From CAINVV01 sp964506325 (GTDB taxonomy: Bacteria > Bacteroidota > Bacteroidia > Bacteroidales > Prolixibacteraceae), in NCBI GenBank assembly GCA_964506325.1, contig CAZDLO010000094.1, positions 1 to 14,398 on the forward strand: a stretch of 14,398 nt of DNA, read 5' to 3'. Made by a program: the position numbers and the translations under genes. Under the pieces are notes generated by a model, which saw only the letters and a program-made list of their open reading frames with translations, did not search any database and was not told where the DNA came from. Shown here piece by piece: positions 8,145 to 14,398 of the stretch; position 1 is the stretch's first letter; every line of letters starts with the position of its first letter.

Positions 8145-9140
8145 TTACAAGTGGTCATAACACAGCTGAATGGTCTGAAGAGACGATTCAGGCATACATT
8201 CAACCGGTGGTCTGTTTTGACAAATACATTGAGCGAAATAGGCAATTTCATTGTAGAATCCATCACCGGCAGATCCTGACGGCACCTCCTCGAGTTTGAT
8301 ATCAGTGGCAATCTGAATCACATCACCTTTCATCGTGGAATATTGGATACTGGCCTTTTCGAACTGGGCCATATACCCTGCCTGAAACGGGAAACCTGAA
8401 TGAAATACATTGCCACCTTCAATTTTCACTTTAACATCGGGATTGAAATAGCTCCACAAAGCGCTTATATAATCGTGTTCACTGAGTAACCCGGGAAGAT
8501 AGTCGCATTTTATACTACCCGGAAGTCCCAAAATATAATTCACATAATCAATGTCATGAATCATCAGATCAAAAAGGGCTCCCCCGGTTGATCCGAAGGA
8601 GGAACGACGCTCCATCCATTCGCCCCATGCCGGAACGCCGGAGAACCTCGTCAATGAAAGGAATTTGAGCTTCCCAAAAGTTTCATTGTCAATGAATTCC
8701 TTCAATTTCTGGTAAGGAGGCATGAAGCGCACAACGTGCCCTATCATCAAGATCCTGTCTTTTTCTTTGGCCAGTTTTATCAGTGAATCTGCCTGTTGCA
8801 TATCAAGGCAGAAAGGTTTTTCAAGGAAAACATGTTTTCCATGCAGAAGTACCTTCCTGGTCATTTCATAATGAAGATCCGTATGGACGCATATATGAAC
8901 GGCATCCAGATCCTCAAACTCAAGGCAATCATCAAGGGAGGTGTATTGCCTTATCTTCGCAATCTTTTCCTGCCTGATCTCACCCACAGCGAAGTTGCCT
9001 GCACCGGAAGATAATTTTTCTTCAACCGCCTTAGGATTCTTATCTACAATAGCCACCAAATCCAAATCAGAATTCTTCAGAATGCTTTCAGCATGGGTCA
9101 TCCCCATGAATCCAAACCCAAGAATTGCTACTTTTTTCAT
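8145..9140 (-). CDS. Gfo/Idh/MocA-family NAD(P)-dependent oxidoreductase
   Basis: This is a soluble dehydrogenase likely oxidising a sugar or cyclitol hydroxyl (or reducing the ketone), of 331 residues. The ATG at 9138-9140 begins MKKVAILGFGFMGMTHAES, a Rossmann fold with GFGFMG at residues 8-13 and Asp33 ending the second strand, which favours NAD over NADP. FLEKPF at 105-110 contains the family EKP motif with Lys108 as the expected catalytic lysine. GGALFDLMIHDIDYV (186-200) supplies the usual Asp191, His195 and Asp198. No Tat signal is present, so it is cytoplasmic. It is the first gene of the operon with the aminotransferase and is divergent from the araC-type gene. A candidate -7 element lies at 9190-9197. 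The substrate is unknown; myo-inositol, scyllo-inositol or a hexose phosphate are family precedents. Confidence 0.93.
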   Translation of the reverse strand: MKKVAILGFGFMGMTHAESILKNSDLDLVAIVDKNPKAVEEKLSSGAGNFAVGEIRQEKIAKIRQYTSLDDCLEFEDLDAVHICVHTDLHYEMTRKVLLHGKHVFLEKPFCLDMQQADSLIKLAKEKDRILMIGHVVRFMPPYQKLKEFIDNETFGKLKFLSLTRFSGVPAWGEWMERRSSFGSTGGALFDLMIHDIDYVNYILGLPGSIKCDYLPGLLSEHDYISALWSYFNPDVKVKIEGGNVFHSGFPFQAGYMAQFEKASIQYSTMKGDVIQIATDIKLEEVPSGSAGDGFYNEIAYFAQCICQNRPPVECMPESSLQTIQLCYDHL

Positions 9141-9189
9141 CTGATAGTATTGATCAATGCAAATTCTGCATTCTTAACTCTGCAGGATA

Positions 9190-9197
9190 CAAATCTA
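9190..9197 (-). promoter_or_regulatory. candidate -7 element for the dehydrogenase-aminotransferase operon
   Basis: The minus strand reads TAGATTTG (9197-9190), a full match to TAnnTTTG, about 49 bp before the start codon. Transcription would start near 9183, leaving a leader of roughly 43 nt. The -33 position lacks a good TTTG, which would suit a promoter that depends on an activator. Confidence 0.45.
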
Positions 9198-9244
9198 AAA
9201 TTTAATATTATTGCAATTGAATGTCCTATTGTCATAGATTAATA

Positions 9245-9252
9245 TAATTTTG
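9245..9252 (+). promoter_or_regulatory. candidate -7 element for the araC-type gene
   Basis: TAATTTTG (9245-9252) matches TAnnTTTG on the plus strand, 49 bp before the araC-type start, giving a leader of about 43 nt. No strong TTTG sits at the -33 position. It mirrors the minus-strand element at 9190-9197, so the two promoters would be back to back, about 55 bp apart. Confidence 0.45.
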
Positions 9253-9301
9253 TCAATGTAATGCAAACAAAGCAGGCATATACAGCAATAAAATACCACA
9301 T

Positions 9302-10177
9302 ATGAAAGCCACCTTCCAGAAAATATTGCTAAGCGAAGGTTCATCCTTTTTAGCGACAAGGTTAATATTACCTAGGTTTCATTCAGAATATCATTTTCAT
9401 CCTGAATATGAACTGAAATATGTTGTTGAAAGCAAAGGGAAACGGTTTGTTGGAGATACCATTGAAAATTTCCAGGACGGTGACCTAATACTTGTTGGGC
9501 CAAATATTCCCCATTACTGGAAGAATGATGACATTCACGACCATTCAGACCAGATGCAGGCAAAAGCTGTTGTGGTGATTTTTTCGGAGGATTTCCTCGG
9601 AAAAGATTTTTTCCGGTTACAGGAGATGATTCCTGTCATGGAACTCCTCAGAAAATCAAAGGCCGGACTTGTATTCCCTTCTGCATTCCATGGTCCTGTT
9701 CCCGAAATGATGGATGAACTCACCAAAATACAGGGTCCTTCAAGAATCATTCGCATGCTTGAGATTCTGTCGGAATTGGCCAGATCAGAATCCAGGACAT
9801 TGCTGACTGAGGAATTTACCTCCGGCATACCATTTCTGGACGCCAATAGCCCATCTTTTGTAAGGCTGCAAAAAGTCCACCATTATGTGATAAAGAATTT
9901 CCATTATCCCCTTCAGATAGAAGATGTAGCCAATATTGCCAACATGACACCACATGCCTTCTGCAAATATTTTAAAAAGACCACCAAAAAAACTTTCATG
10001 ACTTTCCTCAATGAGCTGCGGGTGTGCCATGCAAAAAAACTCCTTATTGAAAACAGGATTCCTATTTCCCAAATTTGCATTGAATCCGGTTTTAATAACA
10101 TATCAAACTTCAACAGGCAGTTCAAAACCGGAACCAGCATGACCCCAAGTGATTTCAGAATGATGTACAACAACTGA
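9302..10177 (+). CDS. AraC-family transcriptional regulator with cupin sensor domain
   Basis: This is a DNA-binding regulator of 291 residues from the ATG at 9302. The N-terminal domain (about 1-90) is a cupin: FHSEYHFHPEYELKYVVE supplies His27, His31 and His33, and GPNIPHYW supplies His71. Such domains bind a sugar or similar ligand. The C-terminal domain (about 190-291) is a double helix-turn-helix: LQIEDVANIANMTPHAFCKYFKK (205-226) and ISQICIESGFNNISNFNRQFK (255-275), ending TPSDFR as in typical AraC/XylS proteins. It is divergent from the dehydrogenase-aminotransferase operon, so that operon and itself are the obvious targets, with operators expected in 9141-9301. It is 53 bp upstream of the phosphodiesterase gene on the same strand and may be co-transcribed with it. 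Confidence 0.93.
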   Translation: MKATFQKILLSEGSSFLATRLILPRFHSEYHFHPEYELKYVVESKGKRFVGDTIENFQDGDLILVGPNIPHYWKNDDIHDHSDQMQAKAVVVIFSEDFLGKDFFRLQEMIPVMELLRKSKAGLVFPSAFHGPVPEMMDELTKIQGPSRIIRMLEILSELARSESRTLLTEEFTSGIPFLDANSPSFVRLQKVHHYVIKNFHYPLQIEDVANIANMTPHAFCKYFKKTTKKTFMTFLNELRVCHAKKLLIENRIPISQICIESGFNNISNFNRQFKTGTSMTPSDFRMMYNN

Positions 10178-10179
10178 TT

Positions 10180-10195
10180 ACCAAAAGCTTTTGGT
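10180..10195. repeat. perfect 16-bp palindrome between araC-type and phosphodiesterase genes
   Basis: ACCAAAAGCTTTTGGT is identical to its own reverse complement, starting 3 bp after the araC-type stop codon and 36 bp before the phosphodiesterase start. As RNA it could form a 6-bp stem with an AGCU loop, but no T-run follows. It could be a regulator-binding site or a weak attenuator. Confidence 0.6.
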
Positions 10196-10230
10196 TCCCC
10201 CTGTAAAATTCACAATTCAATTTCAACTGC

Positions 10231-11148
10231 ATGAAAGCTCTGTCAACATTCATTATGCTCTTATTCTTCCTTTCCCAAACCGCCGCTGCAACAGGCAGTG
10301 CACCTGAATCTGGCATGAACAGGAAATTATCAGAATACCTGGCGACCATACCCGAATATGCACAAACAAAGGCAGGCATGATACGCTTACACGCCGGTAA
10401 ATCCACTGCGGTTGGTGTTGCTACGCACAGGGCTGCCAACGAGTTCGCCCCGGAGAACACCCTTTCCGCCATGCAATGCGCCCTTGACCTCGAGGCCGAC
10501 TTCATCGAAATAGATGTAAGGCAGACCAAAGACAGTATGTCAGTGATCCTTCACGACGGGAATCTGGATCGAACGACCAACGGCAAGGGTCCGTTGAAGA
10601 ACCTGAATCTCAATGAAGCCAGGGCACTGTCGGCAGGAGAATGGTTCGCTCCATTTTTTCATGAAGAGAAAATTCCGACACTGGAGGAGGTTTGCCTGAT
10701 GGTCTCCAACCATAACAAAACAAGTCCGCATAAAACTTTCCTTTACGTCGACTGCAAAGATATCAATGCAAAAGTGCTGATTGAATGCCTGGAAAAATAC
10801 AGCCTTCTGGAGGGATCAGTCTTTTATGTAAATAATCCGAAGTCTCAAATTAATCAGTTAAGGTCATGGGCTCCGAAAGCAAAAGTGATGCCTGGATTGA
10901 GCAGCAGTAAGGACCTCGGCCGAATTATTGAAGCATACCAACCTTATGCATTGGATGTTAGCTGGAAAGAACTTTCCAAAGAGCTTATCGATAAAGCCCA
11001 TTCAATGGGGGTTAAAATTTTTTCTGACGGATTCGGCGAAAACCAGACTTCCGGCTCCTATGCTGCCGCAATCCAGGCTGGCATTGATGTCATATCCACC
11101 AATAAAATTTCTGTCATTTGTGAAGCAGCCACACAATTGAGGCATTGA
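10231..11148 (+). CDS. exported glycerophosphodiester phosphodiesterase-family protein
   Basis: This is a GDPD-family protein of 305 residues, expected to hydrolyse a glycerophosphodiester to glycerol 3-phosphate and an alcohol in the periplasm. The ATG at 10231 gives MKALSTFIMLLFFLSQTAAA, a signal peptide with probable cleavage near residues 20-22 and no lipobox cysteine. The barrel motifs are in order: His66-Arg67, APENTL with Glu75, FIEIDVRQTKD with Glu93 and Asp95, ILHDGNLDRTTNGKG with His108 and Asp109, KIPTLEEV at 147-154, and VDCK with Asp174 and Lys176. The usual HRG is HRA here (Ala68) and the glutamate before the conserved lysine is Asp174. The metal-binding and catalytic His residues are kept, so it is probably active. 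A strong terminator follows directly. It lies 53 bp after the araC-type gene. Confidence 0.9.
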   Translation: MKALSTFIMLLFFLSQTAAATGSAPESGMNRKLSEYLATIPEYAQTKAGMIRLHAGKSTAVGVATHRAANEFAPENTLSAMQCALDLEADFIEIDVRQTKDSMSVILHDGNLDRTTNGKGPLKNLNLNEARALSAGEWFAPFFHEEKIPTLEEVCLMVSNHNKTSPHKTFLYVDCKDINAKVLIECLEKYSLLEGSVFYVNNPKSQINQLRSWAPKAKVMPGLSSSKDLGRIIEAYQPYALDVSWKELSKELIDKAHSMGVKIFSDGFGENQTSGSYAAAIQAGIDVISTNKISVICEAATQLRH

Positions 11149-11166
11149 ACCCCGGTAATTGGACAT

Positions 11167-11199
11167 AAAAAAACTCCCCGGACACCGGGGAGTTTTTTT
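11167..11199. terminator. bidirectional intrinsic terminator
   Basis: A perfect 15-bp stem, AAAAAAACTCCCCGG (11167-11181) with CCGGGGAGTTTTTTT (11185-11199), surrounds the 3-nt loop ACA. It has seven A residues before and seven T residues after, so it serves both the plus-strand phosphodiesterase gene (stop at 11148) and the minus-strand rpoC-DUF3467 unit (stop at 11215). Confidence 0.95.
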
Positions 11200-11214
11200 A
11201 TGATGGAAGGATGG

Positions 11215-11529
11215 CTATGCCTGACCCTTTGGCGAGCCAAAGGGTGCAGAAGAAACTGGCTCATATCCACCCTGAATCTGTATAGTTCCATACAGGGACT
11301 CATATTTCTGAATGTTGTCCTGAAGTGCTTTTATCAATCTTTTTGCATGTTCCGGAGTTAAAATGATCCTGGACTTGACCTGTGCTTTTGGCACTCCCGG
11401 GACCACCCTCACAAAATCCACAACAAACTCTGAAGGTGAATGCGTGATAATCGCCAGATTGGAATAAGTTCCCTGGGCAACTTCCTCACTCAGTTCAATA
11501 TTAAGCTGATTTTGATTATCGTCCTGCAT
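11215..11529 (-). CDS. DUF3467 family protein encoded next to rpoC
   Basis: This is a small protein of unknown function. From the ATG at 11527-11529 it has 104 residues beginning MQDDNQNQLNIELSEEVAQG. An in-frame TTG at 11542-11544 would add five residues but is an unlikely start. The core TYSNLAIITHSPSEFVVDFVRVVPGVPKAQVKSRIILTPEHAKRLIKAL is the DUF3467 pattern, well conserved across Bacteroidetes. The tail (YEPVSSAPFGSPKGQA) looks disordered. No signal peptide or membrane segment is present. It follows rpoC by 17 bp and shares its terminator, so it is very likely co-transcribed with RNA polymerase. A role linked to transcription is suggested only by this position. Confidence 0.88.
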   Translation of the reverse strand: MQDDNQNQLNIELSEEVAQGTYSNLAIITHSPSEFVVDFVRVVPGVPKAQVKSRIILTPEHAKRLIKALQDNIQKYESLYGTIQIQGGYEPVSSAPFGSPKGQA

Positions 11530-11546
11530 ATCGGAGTATTTCAAGG

Positions 11547-14398
11547 TTAATCCTCTTCTTCAACTGTCTCATACTTCTTGTGGTCGATCAGTCGATCATA
11601 CTCATCTTTTGAACCCACCACAATATTCCTGAACATTGGATTTCCGGTTCCGGCAGGAATCAGGTGACCGCAAATAACGTTCTCCTTCAATCCTTCCAGG
11701 TAATCAACCTTGCCATTAATTGCAGCTTCGTTCAATACTTTGGTAGTCTCCTGGAATGAAGCGGCAGACATCCATGATTTGGTCTGAAGTGAGGCCCTGG
11801 TAATTCCCTGGAGAACCTGGCTGGATGTTGCAGGAACTGCGTCCCTTGCTTCAACAACCTTCTTGTCACGACGCTTGAGCATGGAATTTTCATCTCTTAA
11901 ACGACGGGCGGTAATAATCTGTCCTGCTTTGAGGTTTTCAGAATCACCATGATCAGTGACAATTTTCTTGCCAAATACCCAATCGTTTTCAACATTGAAA
12001 TCACTCTTGTCGACAATCTGTTTTTCCAGGAACCTGGTGTCGCCCTGATCAACAATTTCAACCTTGCGCATCATCTGGCGGACGATTATCTCAAAGTGCT
12101 TATCATTGATCTTAACACCCTGCATACGGTATACATCCTGAACCTCGTTCACAATATATTCCTGAACTTTGGTGGGTCCCTTGATGGCCAGGATGTCAGA
12201 AGGAGTAGTGGCACCATCGGACAATGGAATACCTGCCCGTACATAGTCATTCTCCTGCACCAGAATCTGGCGGGATAATGGAACCAGGTATTTCTTTTGC
12301 TCACCCGAACGTGAGGTAATCGTAATCTCACGGTTACCACGCTTGATTTTCCCCAGTGATACTTCACCGTCAATCTCAGAAACTACTGCAGGATTGGATG
12401 GATTCCGGGCCTCAAATAATTCTGTAACCCTTGGAAGACCACCCGTGATATCACCGGCTTTACCGGATGCTCTCGGAATTTTCACAAGAACATCTCCGGC
12501 TTTAACCTTCTGCCCTTCATCAACGCTGATGTGACCACCTACCGGCAGGTTGTACAACCTGATGTCTTCGCCATTCTCATCAAGAATCCGCAAAGTCGGG
12601 TTTTTGGTTTTATCCCTGGTTTCAATAACTACTTTCTCGCGGTATCCGGTTTGTTCATCAGACTCTTCACGATAGGTTACCCCATCTGCAAAATCCTGGA
12701 ATGAAACCTTACCTTCAAATTCAGTAATGATAACACCATTGTATGGATCCCATTCACAAACTACTGAATCCTTTTTAATTTCCGATCCGTTTTTGATAAA
12801 CAACCTGGATCCATAGGGCATACTATGGGTTGAAAGCGGAATTCCTGTATTCTTATCCAGTATCTTGAGCTCAGCCAGACGGCTGACCACTATATCCACT
12901 TTTTCACCCTTTTCATCTGCCCACTCAACCGTACGCAATTCCTCAATTTCGGCAATACCATCGTAACGTGCGATCACGGTAGATTGCGTTGAAACGTTTC
13001 CGGCAATACCCCCTACGTGGAAGGTACGAAGTGTAAGCTGTGTTCCAGGCTCACCGATAGACTGCGCTGCAATAACACCAACAGCTTCACCCATCTGTAC
13101 CATTTTACCGGTAGCCAGGTTACGGCCGTAACATTTTGCACAAACACCGTTCTCCGCCTCACAGGTCAGCACTGAACGAATCTCTACTCTTTCGATAGGT
13201 GAATCTTCAATAACGGCTGCAATCTCTTCTGTAATCTGCTCTCCGGAATGGACGATCAGTTTTCCAGTCATAGGATGGTATACATCGTGAACTGTGGTAC
13301 GACCGAGGATTCTTTCAGACAATGAAGCAACAACCTCTTCGTTGTTCTTTAGGGCTGATGCGATAAGGCCACGGAGTGTACCACAATCAGGCTCGTTGAT
13401 TATCACATCCTGTGCAACGTCAACAAGACGACGGGTAAGGTAACCTGCATCAGCCGTTTTCAGAGCCGTATCCGCCAAACCTTTACGGGCACCGTGTGTT
13501 GAAATAAAGTATTCCAAAACCGAAAGCCCTTCTTTAAAGTTAGCAAGAATAGGATTCTCAATAATTTGTGAACCTGTAGATCCTGATTTCTGAGGTTTTG
13601 CCATCAATCCGCGCATACCGCACAACTGACGTATCTGCTCTTTGGAACCACGGGCTCCGGAATCCAACATCATATAAATAGAGTTGAATCCCTGCTTATC
13701 TGAACTGATGGTCTTCATCACGCTCTGTGTCAACTTGGCATTAACGTGTGTCCAGATATCGATCACACCGTTGTACCTTTCGTTGTTGGTAATGAAACCC
13801 ATGTTGTAGTTGTTCGAGATTTCTTCAACACCGGCATATCCTTCGTCCACCATTTCGGTCTTACCCTCCGGAATAATAACATCGTCCAGATTGAAGGATA
13901 GTCCTCCGCGGTAAGCCATCTTGTATCCAAGATCTTTGATGTCATCCAGAAACTGTGCAGTGGTAGCATTGTCGGTCCTTTTCAGAATATCGGCAATGAT
14001 GTCACGCAACGCCTTTTTGGTCATCAGTTTGTTAAGGTATCCGGCTTCCTTGGGTACATATTCATTAAAGAGAATACGACCAACTGTCGTTTCAATGGTA
14101 GCGAGCTTTGATTCACCATTTTCGTCCAAATCCAGAACCTTGCAATTGACAATGGTATGCATGTCAACTTTCCCTTCATTGTAGGCTATGATCGCCTCTT
14201 CGGGAGAATAGAAAGATAGTCCTTCTCCCTTGGCACCTTTGCGGTGTTTGGTCATGTAGTACAATCCAAGAACCATGTCCTGAGAAGGAACCGTGATAGG
14301 AGCACCGTTCGCAGGGTTCAAAAGATTGTGTGAGGAGAGCATCAAAAGTTGCGCTTCCAGAATTGCCGCATTGCCCAGCGGCAGGTGAACAGCCATCT
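11547..14398 (-). CDS. rpoC: DNA-directed RNA polymerase subunit beta', N-terminus outside the window
   Basis: This is the C-terminal two thirds (about 949 residues) of the largest catalytic RNA polymerase subunit. The visible part begins MAVHLPL, which in E. coli follows directly on the catalytic NADFDGD motif, so that motif and about 470 residues lie beyond the right edge. The bridge-helix region (NFKEGLSVLEYFISTHGARKGLADTALKTADAGYLTRRLVDVAQD, about 286-330) is intact. The second zinc site is complete at Cys338, Cys412, Cys419 and Cys422. The trigger-loop base GEPGTQLTLRTFHVGG includes Arg457 and His460. An insertion of about 180 residues (465-647) then splits the trigger loop before DITGGLPRVTELFEARNP, like the SI3 insertion of proteobacteria. 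The protein ends in acidic ETVEEED. It leads directly into the DUF3467 gene. Confidence 0.98.
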   Translation of the reverse strand, partial: MAVHLPLGNAAILEAQLLMLSSHNLLNPANGAPITVPSQDMVLGLYYMTKHRKGAKGEGLSFYSPEEAIIAYNEGKVDMHTIVNCKVLDLDENGESKLATIETTVGRILFNEYVPKEAGYLNKLMTKKALRDIIADILKRTDNATTAQFLDDIKDLGYKMAYRGGLSFNLDDVIIPEGKTEMVDEGYAGVEEISNNYNMGFITNNERYNGVIDIWTHVNAKLTQSVMKTISSDKQGFNSIYMMLDSGARGSKEQIRQLCGMRGLMAKPQKSGSTGSQIIENPILANFKEGLSVLEYFISTHGARKGLADTALKTADAGYLTRRLVDVAQDVIINEPDCGTLRGLIASALKNNEEVVASLSERILGRTTVHDVYHPMTGKLIVHSGEQITEEIAAVIEDSPIERVEIRSVLTCEAENGVCAKCYGRNLATGKMVQMGEAVGVIAAQSIGEPGTQLTLRTFHVGGIAGNVSTQSTVIARYDGIAEIEELRTVEWADEKGEKVDIVVSRLAELKILDKNTGIPLSTHSMPYGSRLFIKNGSEIKKDSVVCEWDPYNGVIITEFEGKVSFQDFADGVTYREESDEQTGYREKVVIETRDKTKNPTLRILDENGEDIRLYNLPVGGHISVDEGQKVKAGDVLVKIPRASGKAGDITGGLPRVTELFEARNPSNPAVVSEIDGEVSLGKIKRGNREITITSRSGEQKKYLVPLSRQILVQENDYVRAGIPLSDGATTPSDILAIKGPTKVQEYIVNEVQDVYRMQGVKINDKHFEIIVRQMMRKVEIVDQGDTRFLEKQIVDKSDFNVENDWVFGKKIVTDHGDSENLKAGQIITARRLRDENSMLKRRDKKVVEARDAVPATSSQVLQGITRASLQTKSWMSAASFQETTKVLNEAAINGKVDYLEGLKENVICGHLIPAGTGNPMFRNIVVGSKDEYDRLIDHKKYETVEEED

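Noticed and set aside
10155..10529. 124-codon minus-strand open frame
   Set aside because: It is antisense to the signal peptide and HRA/PENT motifs of the phosphodiesterase and crosses the palindrome; it is a shadow.
1..14398. CRISPR array, transposon ends, tRNA, phage or defence genes
   Set aside because: No spaced direct repeats, transposase motifs, cloverleaf sequences or defence-family domains were seen on either strand.

Overview
The window looks like chromosomal DNA of a member of the Bacteroidetes, most likely the order Bacteroidales. Four things point there: an RpoC gene followed directly by a DUF3467 gene; an EtfB-EtfA-acyl-CoA dehydrogenase run of Bacteroidetes type; start codons without Shine-Dalgarno sequences; and promoter-like elements matching the Bacteroidetes sigma-A pattern (TTTG, about 20 bases, TAnnTTTG). 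I see no tRNA, rRNA, CRISPR array, transposase, phage gene or toxin-antitoxin pair. Genus and species cannot be told from this sequence.

Layout. Positions 1-3163 are a minus-strand operon, etfB-etfA-acyl-CoA dehydrogenase, the last gene running off the left edge. Positions 3164-3657 are non-coding and hold a strong candidate promoter for that operon and a perfect 12-bp inverted repeat. Positions 3658-6039 encode a secreted family GH92 alpha-mannosidase (minus). It is divergent from a small DUF308/HdeD-like membrane protein (6170-6748, plus). A terminator hairpin follows. Next comes a minus-strand pair, Gfo/Idh/MocA dehydrogenase then DegT-family aminotransferase (9140 down to 6891), divergent from a plus-strand AraC-type regulator (9302-10177) and an exported glycerophosphodiester phosphodiesterase-like enzyme (10231-11148). 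A perfect 15-bp bidirectional terminator separates these from the minus-strand rpoC-DUF3467 pair, with rpoC running off the right edge.

How the genes may work together. The ETF subunits and the dehydrogenase form one flavin electron-transfer unit for acyl-CoA oxidation or reduction. The EtfB cofactor loop resembles the bifurcating class more than the mitochondrial class. The dehydrogenase/aminotransferase pair has the logic 'oxidise a hydroxyl to a ketone, then transaminate it', typical of amino-sugar or aminocyclitol formation. The divergent AraC regulator with a cupin sensor is the natural candidate for its control, and the phosphodiesterase could supply a polyol from a phosphodiester. That last link is inference. 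rpoC and DUF3467 are housekeeping.

Most of the window is ordinary core-genome material. The best candidate for something not yet described is the Gfo/Idh-DegT-AraC-GDPD neighbourhood at 6891-11148, with its palindromes and repeated motifs. I do not see a clearly novel defence or mobile system.
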